Of a DNA stretch of 64,000 nt, positions 22,676 through 34,608 are shown in pieces; the stretch's first letter is position 1, and each line of letters opens with the position of its first letter. Under the pieces are notes generated by a model, which saw nothing but the letters and a program-made list of their open reading frames with translations, made no database searches and had not been told where the DNA came from. This DNA comes from Neoceratodus forsteri (lineage: Eukaryota > Chordata > Ceratodontiformes > Ceratodontidae), in NCBI GenBank assembly GCA_016271365.2, contig CM057454.1, positions 695,221,501 through 695,285,500 on the forward strand, in the 5' to 3' direction. The position numbers were made by a program, and so were the translations under genes.

Positions 22676-23837
22676 AGTGTGTTGCAATAAATCATGTAAT
22701 AAATTTTAGTGAGTCCAAGAGGATGGAAAGCTCTTGAGGAAGGGGCTACTGTGAACATCATGATGTGAAGTGGAGTTTCTTCTTGGCCAGCAGCATCACA
22801 AAGCTAAATTTCAACTGGAAGTATTATCTGTAGTACACTCATCCAGTAAATATTAAAATGGCCTCAAGTGTTTCTTGTTCAGTCTATTAATAACACATTC
22901 AAACACAACATTTTATCTGAAGTAATAGCTGTACTCTTGATACATGATAATTGATTTGGATATTTTACTTTGATATATTTATTGTTATATTGATTTTCTA
23001 CAGTACACAAGACAACAGGTATAGTTTTCTACTTTAAGAATGTCTTTGCAATTTGATTTGTTCTTCTGTTGCTTTTAGTCTGTGACATGCTCTGATTTGT
23101 CATGCTTGAAAGGGTGTTCAGCTAACATAAATAGGTCAATAGCATCAGAGAGTGGACATACAGATTTCAGTTGTCTCACAAAGATGAAGGCAGGGAGCAT
23201 CCATGAGAGAAAGCAGTTCCCACCTTAAGATAAATAATTCTGTATGTGTTCAGAATTCAGGTGGAAGTTAAATTCAGCAGTTAGGGAAAGTTTAGGAAAA
23301 AGCAACACATTCTCTACGGACACTGGCTAAAACAATGTTTTGTAGGCCCCAGTGGTGGATTTAGGGTTGGCTACACCCCTCATTGTAATTTACTTTCTTA
23401 TAGGTGCTGCATTTCAAATTGTTGAAGAAGTCTGATTTATTAATTTTAAGAAAATATGCATTAAAATATAGATTACATTGCCATTTTCTGTCAAAGATGC
23501 AATGAAAAAGATAATCGCAGACAATATAAAGGATTAAACATACATTTAAAAATTGCATATCAAGTATGCACACCACCCTCAGCACCCCCATTGTAAACTT
23601 TTGGATCTGACACTGGTAGACTCTGAGAGTAGAGGCATAATTGCCACTAGAGCTAACTAGAAGAAAACAGAAGTGTTCATGTGTGTTCCTATGTGCAAAC
23701 CTTTGTGGGCAACTAATCCTGTGGTAGTTCCTCCAACAGAAGGTCTCATTATGTTTTTTCAATGGTTTAGTGTATAGTGGGGTCATAAGCAAGGGTAAAG
23801 TGCCAAGCTTATTGAACAGGCTATGAAGCTTGTGTAT
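22676..23837. other. Unassigned AT-rich DNA
   Basis: No gene recognised. The 143-codon minus-strand frame at 23361-23792 is cysteine-, tyrosine- and phenylalanine-rich without a recognisable domain, and fits chance in AT-rich DNA. Confidence 0.35.
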
Positions 23838-24078
23838 CAGTGTAGTTGAAGCAATGGAGACAATATTATCACCTTAGTGAAGAAAAGATCACAGGTTTAA
23901 ATCCCTCAATAGCCACTTCCTCACCTTATAACACAGCACTAGTCATTTGAGCTCTCTGTGTTTAGTTCTCCTGGGTGTAAAGCTGAGTGGAATGCAAGGC
24001 ACTACTGACAATGAGCTAATATTGCACATCAAATGGGCTATACCAGATAAAGAAAATGCAAGAACAAATAAATCTCAT
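23838..24078 (+). mobile_element. Diverged tRNA-headed SINE
   Basis: A box B-like AGGTTTAAATCCC lies about 60 bases into the unit. It is followed by a CORE-like stretch (TTTGAGCTCTCTGTG, then TCTCCTGGGTGTAAAG) and an A-rich end (AACAAATAAATC). It is more diverged than the other SINEs. Confidence 0.55.
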
Positions 24079-24387
24079 TCTTACTCTGCTACCATTATTG
24101 CTAGGATGTAATCACACAATGGAAGATACTGTATGCTTTAACATAACTGTCTCCAAAGCAAGAAAATAGAAGGAAAATGATTTTTCACAAAATAGCACTG
24201 CAGGGTGAAGCTGAACCTTATGTAGAATGTATGTTCTGTGGTCTATCCACCACCTTTTTTTTTATTTTCTGTATGAGATAAACCCCACAAAGGGTTTTGG
24301 TGTTGTAGTGCTGAAAGATCCCATGACACCTCAAGTGCACTTTTAAGCCTCTAATTTTAGGTATGTTTATCTTATATTTTCATATGA

Positions 24388-25962
24388 GGGCCCATATGCA
24401 TGAAGGGGCATAACAGACACACCAAAGATGCATACCCAACCCATGTTGCTCTGCACCTGCAAACAGGTGCACACCTGGAGTATTCAAGACCACCAGACAA
24501 CTGTCTGTGTCCCTGCCCCCGGCATGCAAGGTCACATGGGGTGGCCGGGGGTAGAGTAATGGACCTGTGTGAGCAACCAATGGGATGCCTGTCCCTGGTT
24601 CAGGAGTGGATCCCTTGAATGTAGGCACTGGTCTGCGTGCATGAACAGTTTCTGTAAGCACCTGGACCCTTGCAGCCATGTCCCTATTCATACACAGTCT
24701 GGACTATATAACCCCCAACCCGTCTGCCACACAGCACAGCCCCCATGTTGGAACTGCAGCCCCCCACATACACACACAATGAAGCACATGCCATGGACCT
24801 GGTATCTGCTGGGCAGCCCCCCCCACAACATGCCGGTGTCCTGGCAATGGTACAGTAGACCCCCCACCCACCACATCTGCTCCCCATCCCCATCAGGGTA
24901 CAGGCCCTCCCACATCCACACCTAGCCACTGCCATGGTACCTCAGACACCCTCACCCAGAACACTTGACTGCACCATCCCACACACACCACTGCCTCCTC
25001 CCCACAGAGGTGTCTGCACACCCCCCACCCAGTACAGCATGACCCGACCACCCCCTGTCCCTACCACCACCCACCCCTCATTGACATTTAGTGGACCCCC
25101 ACCCCCATGGCAATGACATCACCACCCTGATCTCCATACTTGATGGTCGGTGCCACATCCCTGGATTACTGGTGGCACAGCCCTCCTCACACCTCCATGG
25201 CCACCGGCCATCCAACTGACACTGGGAGCATGCTGCTTATATATAGCAGCACAATCCCAGCATCAGTTGGACAGTTGGTGGCCGAGGAGGTGTGAGGTGG
25301 GCTGTGCTACTGGTTGTCCAGGGCCGTGGCACTGATCATTGGGTACAGGGACCAGAGGGGGGTGTTGTCAGTGCTGCAGGGGTAGGGGGCCAATGGCCAC
25401 AGTTGTGGGTGCTGGGGAACCAGGATGGGGGCGGGTATGTGCAGCTGGTACAGGCACCACTGGGTGTTTGGGGGGGTTCTGCCTGGCAATACAGGGTCAG
25501 GGCAGCCATGCCATGGGGGGGTTGTCCAGCTATACAAGACCAGGACACAGCAGCACAACTGTGTATGGGCAGTCACCTGTTCAGCTGCCCCAGCCCTTGC
25601 CATCAGCCTAGTGGGCTGCGGCGGCATGGTGGATGGCTTCCCGGTTCCACCATAACCAGTGAAGGATGTCCATGGGGACACATACTGTGTTATTGCAGGG
25701 TCCTCCCTGCTGTAACCTGTGACCTTCTTTGAAGCTCAGTGCGCTGCACTACCCACCTTTGTGAATGGTGCATAGTGCAGGCATGCCCCTGCTCAACCTC
25801 TGCAAGGCCTCAATGCATTGCTCTCTGCATGGCTCAGGGATCAGGCATGAACCTGTCTTGCACCCCCTTCATGCATGCTGTGGATCCACCGCTCCGTGGC
25901 ATTCACGCTTAGCGATGCCTATGTACCCAGTTTCCCCAGTGCATGGGCTTTGTTCATTGGGC
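24388..25962. mobile_element. ~1.6-kb GC-rich foldback element
   Basis: The ends are GGGCCCATATGCATGAA and the complement of TTGTTCATTGGGCCC. The centre near 25243 is a perfect small palindrome (GCTGCTTATATATAGCAGC), and the sequence folds outward. GGTGGCACAGCCC... CACACCTCC... CATCCAACTGA... on the left is answered by TCAGTTGGA... GGAGGTGTGAGGTGGGCTG on the right. GACCTGGTATCTGCTGGGCA at about 24798 is answered near 25540-25490. The arms differ in length, so indels have accumulated. Many overlapping frames of 60-146 codons here are by-products of GC-rich low-complexity sequence. No transposase is present. Confidence 0.75.
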
Positions 25963-27319
25963 CCAATATCTGTATTTAATGTTCATATTTTCTACATGGC
26001 TATGCATATAATAATAACATGAAGATACAATCATTGGTTCCTAGCTTCCTTTTTCTTTGGCTGATTGCCTGTACCTAGCATCATAATCCACTGACTGTTA
26101 GATCGTAATCTGTTGCTGTGAAAATGATTATGATGTCACAAGCAAAGAACTACACTGTCAAGTGTATTGTAGAAAAACATCTAAAGCAGATGAAATTCTA
26201 ATAATCAGTGATCCTGTTTTCTCATATCTGTGCATAGTTTCAATGAAACGGGGTAGGCTAAATGCAGAAAATACTGTATACTGTATAAGGTGTATTGTAT
26301 ATAGACATTATGTGTTTTTAAACTATGCCCTAAGATGTTACCAGTACCAGTAAGTAGATTGTAATTGATCCAGTCTATGACAGATTCTGATTGACTCATT
26401 TATTCATTAGTTGCCTGACTACTGTATGTAGACAGGCACTCCAGAATCTATCTGCCCAAACACATTACTACAGATGTTTGCAGTGCATGTGTCAAGATAG
26501 CTATTCATTGATTTCAGAAACATGCCATGAGTTGAAAAAGTAAGAGGCTGACAGCTTTTAACTGTAGAGTAGTACATATTTCACTGATTAGTTTCAGTCA
26601 CATAAATAATTATGCTCCACCTTAGACCAGTGACATCTGTACAAAAGAAGTATGACATGAAATAAATACCTTTTAGGAATGTTGAATGCTAATAAACCAG
26701 TTCACAAGGGTGTTGCAGCTGTAGTGAGGAAAACTATGCTGACGGAAAACAGAGAGATGTCTGTAACTTAAGGGACAGCAAGATGACTGCAACAGACCTG
26801 AATTAAATAATATGCCATGAAAAAGTGAACATGTTCACTAATAGTGGGCACTTATACAATAACATAAAGTTCTACAACCCTGCTCAGCTGAAATCTGTCC
26901 ATGAATGACAATATTTGTTATTCGGTTACCACAGTGAGTATCAGATGTAGTACTTTAAAATTGTCAATAGCAGTTGCAAGGGGAGTTTATGTCAAAACAT
27001 GGTAGGAAAAACAGCAAAGACAATTTCACCCCAGCAATATGAGTGCTGGTTTATAAAAATGTGAAGCAGTTTTTGTTTTCCTTTTCGTGAATTCAAATAT
27101 TTTCTACCTAGCAACACTTGGTGTAATGTGTGAAAACAGTGCTTTACCTGGAGGTTGAAATAATCTATTCTTCAAGCAAGGAAACCACTGTCTGGCATCG
27201 CCACCTTGGTTAGAGAAAAAAACCTGTCTGAAAGGGAGAAGCCCAATACCAATCAAGGAAAAATACAAGTCGGCAGATTGAATAGATAGGCCCACTCACC
27301 AAGAGATTTTATATATGAA
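25963..27319. other. Unassigned
   Basis: No gene or element recognised in about 1.36 kb. Confidence 0.35.
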
Positions 27320-27656
27320 TTTTATTAGGTGTAACCTCAAGACATAACAGAAAATTTCCTTTTTTTCCCCTTTTTGTACACCCTAGTATTTTTAGCCAAC
27401 ACTTTTTACAATATTTAATTCATTTTTGCCCTCTGGCTGCATTAATCTACAAAATGTCATATTTTATATCAGCTGACTGCCTGCGCAATACATCATTCTC
27501 ATGATTTGTGTGATCTTATGTACTGCATTATTGTACCTGGTTACTTTCATTGTTGCTGTGTATCCTTTGTTCCCTCTCCCATGGGATTCACCAAAAAATG
27601 AGCATTGTCTCAGTGTGACTTTCCCAGTTACCAAATTTATTAAAATAAATAAATAA
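27320..27656 (+). mobile_element. LINE 3'-terminal fragment
   Basis: The sequence ends CAGTGTGACTTTCCCAGTTA followed by CCAAATTTATT and (AATA)n. This matches the layout of the L2-type terminal block at 13.87-13.98 kb but from a different subfamily. Coding sequence is not recognisable. The 5' limit is approximate. Confidence 0.6.
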
Positions 27657-28661
27657 ACACATTAATGGCCTGTGGATACTGAGGAGAGATGGCATGGGTT
27701 GCCTGGCATTCACAAACTGTCAGTCACCCATGGTGTGACATGGCACCAGCTGGGAAGGCAAGTGCCAGCCCACTCACACATGCAAACACTGAAGGAAGGA
27801 TGCTGATGTGGTGGCCTTGAGGATCAGAGTGGGGGACAGAGTTAACCATGAAAAAACAAAAATGGGTTGCCTGTTTGAAAGGCAACCTCTGTTGTCAGGG
27901 TCACCTGACCTTGAAGGTTGGCCAGAGAGGAAGCAGGGGGGAGGGGACAGGTTGGGGGTTGGGGGAAGAGAGGAGGAGGAGTTGAGGTATATTAGGAGGA
28001 ATGCTGGGAGGAAGGTTGGCACAGATAGGGGTGGGAGATAAGAGAAAGGAAAGGATTGGATGAAGGAAAAGCCTGTGAAAATGAGGAGGTTTGAAAGGAG
28101 GAGTGAGTGAGAGCAGACTGCCCCTTCTTCTTTGCTACTTGATTTTGTCTGCCCACCTGGCTGGTAGGCAGAGTACAGAGAGTGAGAAAAAGGATTAAGT
28201 GGCCAAGGGGTGGGCTGCTCAAGGTACACAGCAGTAAGTGGCTGAAATGATTGGATGGTAAGGATGGAAGAATGAAAAGAAGGGGGGGAGGGGAAAGTGG
28301 GAAAATGAACAGAATAAAGATAAAAGGGTCCCAGGGGTACTATGGCCAGGATAAAAAGAAAGAACTCTGACTGTGTATGCACCTAGATGTGTTGGCGCCT
28401 TGGGGGTTTGCACCCAGAGAGCCGATAGGTGATCAGGTGTGCAGCTGACTACAGGGGTAATAAATCATGAAATAAACTGAGGTACGTTATGTAAGTACAA
28501 TGTACAGATGTGAAAGACAAGACATGTAAGAAAGATGTAAGTTGGTAATAAAAATGCAGACTGAGCACCCAATAAGAATGGTTTATGTGCCTTATTTCAA
28601 GGAAAGGGATTCCATGACAACTGGGGTAACACATAATAATAATAATAACAATATGTTTATA
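27657..28661. other. Unassigned purine-rich DNA
   Basis: A strongly G/A-rich plus strand (about 27.83-28.35 kb) produces long antisense frames rich in Ser, Pro, Leu and Phe, of up to 202 codons. They carry no domain and reflect base composition. A short (ATA)n tract lies at 28630-28649. Confidence 0.4.
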
Positions 28662-28829
28662 CAGTAAAATCCCAGTTATCCAAACCTCAATTAACCAAAA
28701 CTCTCAGTTATCCAAAATTGTGAGTGTCTCCTAGCTTAATAGACTTCATTGTAAAGTGCCCTCAGTTATCCAAACCCCGTTTATTCAAACAATTGCATTG
28801 TCCCCCAGCACATTCGGATAAGTGAGGTT
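28662..28829 (+). mobile_element. pogo/Tigger-like MITE, right end cut by CR1
   Basis: TA (28660-28661) precedes CAGTAAAATCCCAGTTATCC, a pogo-type terminal repeat. The motif GTTATCCAAA recurs internally and TTCGGATAAGTGAGGTTA near 28813 is the start of the inverse end. The final bases of the right repeat are replaced by the CR1 sequence starting near 28830. It is non-autonomous. Confidence 0.75.
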
Positions 28830-28838
28830 AGTGAGGGA

Positions 28839-29015
28839 TTCAATCAGTGGTTGAAAAACTGGTGTGGAGCTCAGGGATTTGGCTTCATTGGGGACTGGGG
28901 GTTCACCTGGAGTGATGCAAGCCTATACTGGCATGATGGGCTGCATCTGTCCGGGAGGGGAACCAGGATCCTAGGTGATAGGTTTAAATGCTTCATTGGC
29001 AAGCTTTTAAACTAG
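28839..29015 (+). pseudogene. CR1 ORF1 C-terminus (SGNH-esterase-like end)
   Basis: An intact 58-codon stretch reads FNQWLKNWCGAQGF and then DASLYWHDGLHLS, ending at a TAG at 29013-29015. CR1 ORF1 proteins are known to carry an esterase domain of the SGNH/GDSL type, and DxxH is its last catalytic block. Asp and His are both retained here. The N-terminal part, including the nucleophile-serine block, is missing because of 5' truncation. Confidence 0.8.
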
Positions 29016-29184
29016 CTAAGGGGGGAGGCACTGGAAAGAGCAGAAAACCTACCCCCAAACAATCACGGTAGTAAGTGTGGCAAACACCAACATGGAGGTG
29101 TCGATAGGGAGAAGGCAGTGGTAAATGGAGAAAGTGACAAAGGCAAGAAGGACAGGGATGGGGCAAAAGGGGTAAGGCCAACAG

Positions 29185-31900
29185 GAAATGGAGGGTAATG
29201 AATACCAATGCCCGTAGTCTGGGCAACAAGCTTCCTGAGCTGGTGGCCTTAATGGAAGAGGATGCCTGGATATCGTAGCAGTCACAGAAACATGGTACAG
29301 AGAACCATGACTGGGATGTTAACATACCAGGGTACATAACCTACAGGAGAGACAGGCAGGGAGAAGAGGGGAGGAGTTGCTCCTATGTAAAGGAAGGGAT
29401 AAAAGCAACTGAACAAAAGAGTAAACAGGGAGGAGAGGAGGCACTGTGGGTCACCTTGGAGACTGGAAAGGGCACCACAATCCGCACAGGGGTTGTGTAC
29501 AGACCCCATGTCAGGGGAAGGAATGGACAAGGATATGATGGAAGGCATTCTTAGAATGGCAGAGAAAGGGAGATACTGTTGATGGGAGACCTGAATATGC
29601 CAGATGTTAACTAGAGCACATTTGCTGCAGCCACATCCAAAAGCAGGGCCATTCTTGACGCCCTACAGGTGGCAGGCATTAGACAGCTGGTTTTGGAACC
29701 CACTCATGAGGGACAATCTTAGACCTCATACTCTCAAGCGGGGGCAGTGAGAGGATCTCAGATTTAGAAGTGGGTTTGCCATCTGGGGCCAAGTGACCAT
29801 CAAACAGTGTGGTTCACATTAAACTCAGCTACAGAGTCAAGCCATACAAAAAGTGAGGGTACTCTGGACTTTAGGAGGGCTGACTTTGGCAAGATGGAGA
29901 GTGCCTCAGAAAAGCACTAGCAAACAGGCTAGAAGGAGGTGTGAAGCAACAATGGGGAATTATCAAAACTGCCATCACAGAGGCAACAAGCCTGTGTGAA
30001 GCAAATAAACAAATCAAAATGAAAGAAAAAGCCACTATGGTTCTCAAGAGAGGTGGCTGTGAAAGTCAGGAAGAAAAAGATAGCATTCTGGAGTATAAGG
30101 AAACACAGAAGGAGCAGGACAGAGAGCTGTACCAGTTAAGGCAGAAAGAAGCAGGAAGGGAAGTCAGAATAGCAAAGGCCCAAACTGAGGAAAAGATAGC
30201 CAACTCAGTTAGAAGGGGGATAAAACCTTTTATAGGTACATCAGTGAGCGTAGAAAGACAAAGGAGGGATAGTGAGGCTGAATAGAATGAACGGTGGGTG
30301 GGCAGAGGGGACAGTGAAAAGCAGGAATACTGAATGAATATTTCTGCTCAGTATTCAAAAAGGAGGGAATTACTCATCCAATTCACAGAAGCAGTCTTGA
30401 TAGGGGTCGATCCAGTCCTTTCACAGAAGAAAGGGTTCTGCAAGAACTCCTAAAACTGAAGGTGGACAAAGCAATGGGTCCTGATGGAATTCACCCCAGA
30501 ATTCTAAAAGAATTAATGAAGGAACTAGTGAAACCACTGGCTACTCTTTTAATAAATCATGGGAGGATGGTGTGGTACCGAGGACTGGAGGAAGGCGGAT
30601 GTGATTCCCATTCACAAAGTGGGACCAAGACAGAGGCAGGAAACTACAGACCTGTCAGTCTGACCTCTGTGGTAGGGAAAGTGATGGAGTCACTTCTGAA
30701 GGAAAGAATAGTTGAGTACCTAGAGGTCAGTGGAGCACAGGATCCAAGGCAGCATGGGTTCACAGCGGAAGGTCATGTCAGACAGATCTAATAGATTTCT
30801 TTGACTGGGTGACCAAAGTAGTAGACCAGGGAGGGCTGTGGACATGGTCTACCTAGACTTTAGCAAGGCATTTGACACAGTCCCACACAAAAGATTAATA
30901 GTCAAATTAACCAGCCTGGGAGTGGGTTCCAGGGTGGTAGCCTGGGTAAAACATTGGCTGGACAACAGGACACAGAAGGTAATTGTAAATGGAGTCCACT
31001 CTGAAGAAAGAGGCGGTTACTAATTGGTGGCACTGGGGTTCAGTATTGGGTCCAGTCCTTTCTAATGTCTTCAGCAGTGACATTGCAGAGGGACTGGAAG
31101 GAAAAGTATGCCTTTGCAGATGACACAAAGATCTGCAACAGGGTTGATTCACAAGAAGGCGTGGAAAGGATGAAAAGGACTTGGCAAGGGTTGGAGGAAT
31201 GGTCGACGATGGCAGCTAAGGATTCAATGCAAAAAGTGCAAAATAATGCACCTGGGAAACAAGAACCCAGGGAAGAATACACAATGGGTGGGAGGTAGTA
31301 ACAACAACAAAACAGGAAAGGGACCTGGGGTAATCATATCAGATGACCTTAAGGTTAGCAAGCAATGTGAGAAGGCAGTAGGGAGGGCCGGGTATACTGG
31401 GATGTATAGGGAGAGGCATCAGCAGGAAAACAGGAAGTTGTTATCCTCTGTACAGACAGTTGGTGATACCCCATCTGGAATACTGTGTCCAGTTCTGGAG
31501 ACCCCATCTCCACAAGGATATAGACAGGATAGAGGCAGTACAGAGGAGGGCAACTAAAATGGTGCAGGGTCTGCAAGAGAAGCCATATGAGGAGAGACTA
31601 AAGGAGCTTAATATGTATACCCTTGAGGAAAGAAGGGAGAGGGGACATGATAGAAACTTTCAAGTACCTCAAGGGAATCAACAAAGTCCAAGAGGGTAGC
31701 ATCTTTCAGAAAAAGAGACTTGCAAGAACAAGGGACACAATTTAAAGATAGAAGGAGGGCGGTTCAGGGGCAATGTGAGGAAGTATCATTTCACAGAGAG
31801 GGTAGTGGATGCATGGAACAGCCTTCCTGAGGAAGCTGTGGGTCTAAAACGTGGGAGAATTCAAGAATGCATGGGACAGACATAAGGCAATTCTTGTGGG
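29185..31900 (+). pseudogene. CR1 ORF2 (endonuclease plus reverse transcriptase), broken
   Basis: Order: the APE-type endonuclease has TETWYRE near 29290 and GDLNMPD near 29590. A charged linker at 29941-30285 (with ETQKEQDRELYQLRQKEAGR) follows. The RT fingers/palm have DKAMGPDGIHPRILKEL (30462), NYRPVSLTSVVGK, AQDPRQHGF and MVYLDFSKAFDTVPHK, then the catalytic FADD at 31113-31124. The thumb/C-terminus is HLEYCVQFWRPHLHKDIDRI (about 31470), [10 protein letters not shown] and AWNSLPEE-type wording near 31810. At least six frame changes separate these blocks. The encoded enzyme would have performed target-primed reverse transcription. Confidence 0.88.
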
Positions 31901-32035
31901 GGGCAGGAAGATATAGGCTGTTGGTTAACTAGGATCTGCGGCCTATCCTGTAGGTAGGGAAATGGGCAGACTAGATGGGCCTAGCGGTCCTTATCTGCCG
32001 TCAAAGTCTATGTTTCTATGTTTCTATACTGCATT

Positions 32036-32344
32036 ACATTGTTGACAAAAACCTGGGAAAAGGGGCAGGATAATCACTACCATGCACAATCAGGGCTGAA
32101 TGAAAGGTTAATAGGTAGGCAGAAAGTTTTATTTATATATGGCATCATCCAAAAACTCAGAGCTCTGATAATACAATGACAGAATAAAGCAAGATAAAGT
32201 GCATGGACAAATCAGCATTAATACAAACAGTCAGACTAACATGATCATTCAAACAATACTGTACACATTCAGTTGCAGAAGTTGTATTAGAGGTTCAACC
32301 TCAGTTGGCTAAGTGTAGTAGGTGAGTGGCAGTCCCCACTGTTG
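32036..32344. other. Unassigned
   Basis: No feature recognised between the CR1 tail and the antisense L2-type LINE. Confidence 0.35.
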
Positions 32345-34290
32345 ACTTTCATTTCATTTTTATTTTTCATAGTTGTTAGCATGATGAGCAAAATTGCCTG
32401 TTTACACAAGTGACAAGTAAATATAACAATAAAAACATTAAGACATACTCATTATAAATAATACAGGACATACATACCAAACAGACATTATGATACAATA
32501 CATTATTAACAGTTGCAGTTACAATTAGATAATGTGTTCAGCCATTGAGCAAGATTGTTCTTAAACTTTCATACAGTAACAGCATTAGTAACAGTGGATA
32601 GAAGACCATTGAACAGTGTAATTGACCTGAATATGACTGACCTCTGAGCTACTATTTTTTTTATAGAGGAGGACTCTAATTAAACCTCGAATCTGGGACC
32701 TTGTCTCAAAGAGGGCCTTGGTAAGTGGGAAAGAGATCTTGAAAAACCTGAGGGAGTAAACCCCATGATCCTTTGAACACAAAGACTCACAACTTTATTT
32801 TTATTTTATCTATGAAAGAAGGACAATTGGCCTCTTTTAGCAGTAAACAATGATGAGTTCTAGTTGGAAGACTAGTCATGAATCGCAAGACACTATGATT
32901 GGTTGATTGTAATGTATTTATCGTTTAAACACTAGTTCCTGAATAAATTAACAGGCCATAATCAAACAAACTTAGAAGAAAACTATGACCCAGAAGTCTC
33001 CTAGATTCTGGGATAAAAAAGGGCTTAATTCTAAAAGACATTCCTAATCTCTGATGTATTTTCCTAATTAGTATGGTGGTTTGAGAATCAAAAGTTAATT
33101 GAGGATCGAAAGAGACCCCCAAATAATTAAAGCTCCCCACCAACTCAGTAGGGTTCCCTTTCAAATCAGTAACCTGTACATTTATATCTCTGGCTTTCCT
33201 AGTACCTGTGAAAACCATACATTTAGTTTTCCCTGAATTCAGCACAAGGTTGAGAGATAAGAGCCACCTTTGAAATATACCAAAGTTCTGTTGGACTTTG
33301 ACTAATGCAAGGTCTGGTTTTAAACCATCAGAGACAATCACCACATCATCTGCGTACATGATTGATTTAGACCCATCACAGATTGTTGAAACAGAATTCA
33401 GAAAAAGAGAAAACAATAAAGGGCCCAAAATTGAGCCTTGTGGTACCATACAGGAAATTGGGTGGGTATCAGAAAATACTTAGCCAATAATGGTTTTATG
33501 TTCCCTATTATATAAATAACCCACTATCCATGAAATAACATCCCTGGAAAAAATATTTCATTCAATGTGCTCAACAACAAAGTGTGATCTACTACATCAA
33601 AGGCCTTGGTGAGGTTCACGAACACTGCAGCAACAGAGTGACCTATATCAACGGGACTCCAAATGCTGTTCATGAACCCCACCAAGGCCCTTTCATTATT
33701 GTGATTTTTCTTGAAGCCATGTTGACAATTAGTAAACAAATCATATTCTGATAAGAAAACCTGCATCTGATCAAACACAATTCTTTCCAATATTTTGGAT
33801 AATGGTGAAAGTAAAGAAATGGGTCTTTAATTAGAAACTACACTCTTACTACCTAATTTGTGAATGGGTTTAAGTAACGCTAACTTCCATATCTCAGGAT
33901 TGATGTTATGACATAATGAATAATTAAATAATAATGTAAGGGGTGTAGCTAATACATCAGTACCCATTTTCAACAATCTGAAGTCTATTCTATCTTGTCC
34001 AATTATAGGTCTAGGGTTACACTTCCAAACATAATCAGTAACAATTTCCGGTGTCAAAATATGAAAATGAAAAAGAGGATGTTTATAATTTTGATTCTCA
34101 TCAAGAGCATGATTTGTATTAATTAACGACTTTTGACTTGATATTTAGATAAGTCCCCAAAATATTCATTAAACATTTGAACTAACCTATTGGAATCACT
34201 GACTAACTAATCTCCATCTTGAAGTGTGACTTAGAACTGTACATTTTTGTTATATGCATCAATTTTTACTTTAATAAATTTTCCCTTTGT
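32345..34290 (-). mobile_element. L2-type LINE, antisense, RT domain
   Basis: Minus-strand blocks in order from 34.06 kb down: PRPIIGQDRIDFRLLKMGTD; NPEIWKLALLKPIHKLGSKS; QHGFKKNHNNERALVGFM; VNLTKAFDVVDHTLLL; the longest intact piece (33449-32925) opening MVPQGSILGPLLFSLFLNSV with the catalytic YADD (complement of 33345-33356); and FNYLGVSFDPQLTFD. Frame breaks at 33.8 and 33.5 kb make it a pseudogene. Its 3' end near 32345 lies in AT-rich sequence resembling other L2-type tails here. The 5' limit near 34290 is approximate. Confidence 0.85.
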
Positions 34291-34359
34291 GCACAGTCTG
34301 GCTCCACCGAGGTAGCAGCTCAGTGATAAGCAGCCCTATTCCTGCCTAACTAGGCACTG

Positions 34360-34576
34360 GTACTCACCAATGGGGACAGAGTTACTGATGTAATAGTGGG
34401 TAGCCACCTGGTGTCCAGTGATCATCGTATGTTATGGTACAATGTGAGATCATCGTATGTTGTGGTTCACTGTGAGAACAGTGGAGCAGTCAAACCACAT
34501 GAAAGCAAGGGTCTTGGATTTTAGATGGGTTGACTTTGCAAAAATGGAGGAATGTCTCAAGGAAACCCTGGCAAGG

Positions 34577-34608
<32 letters not shown>

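Larger units (their letters stand above)
28830..32035 (+). mobile_element. CR1-type LINE, long 5'-truncated copy
   Basis: This is a 3.2-kb sense copy. It starts inside ORF1 (28839-29015), continues with ORF2 (about 29.18-31.9 kb) and ends with the 3' tail (GTCTATGTTTCTATG at about 32015-32035). Frameshifts throughout show it is dead. It truncates the adjacent pogo-like MITE, placing its insertion after that element. Confidence 0.92.

Noticed and set aside
25292..25732. 146-codon Gly/Trp-rich frame
   Set aside because: It sits inside the GC-rich foldback element and has overlapping open frames on the opposite strand.
27774..28382. 202-codon minus-strand Ser/Pro/Leu/Phe-rich frame
   Set aside because: It is antisense to a strongly purine-rich stretch. 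Composition alone explains the absence of stops.
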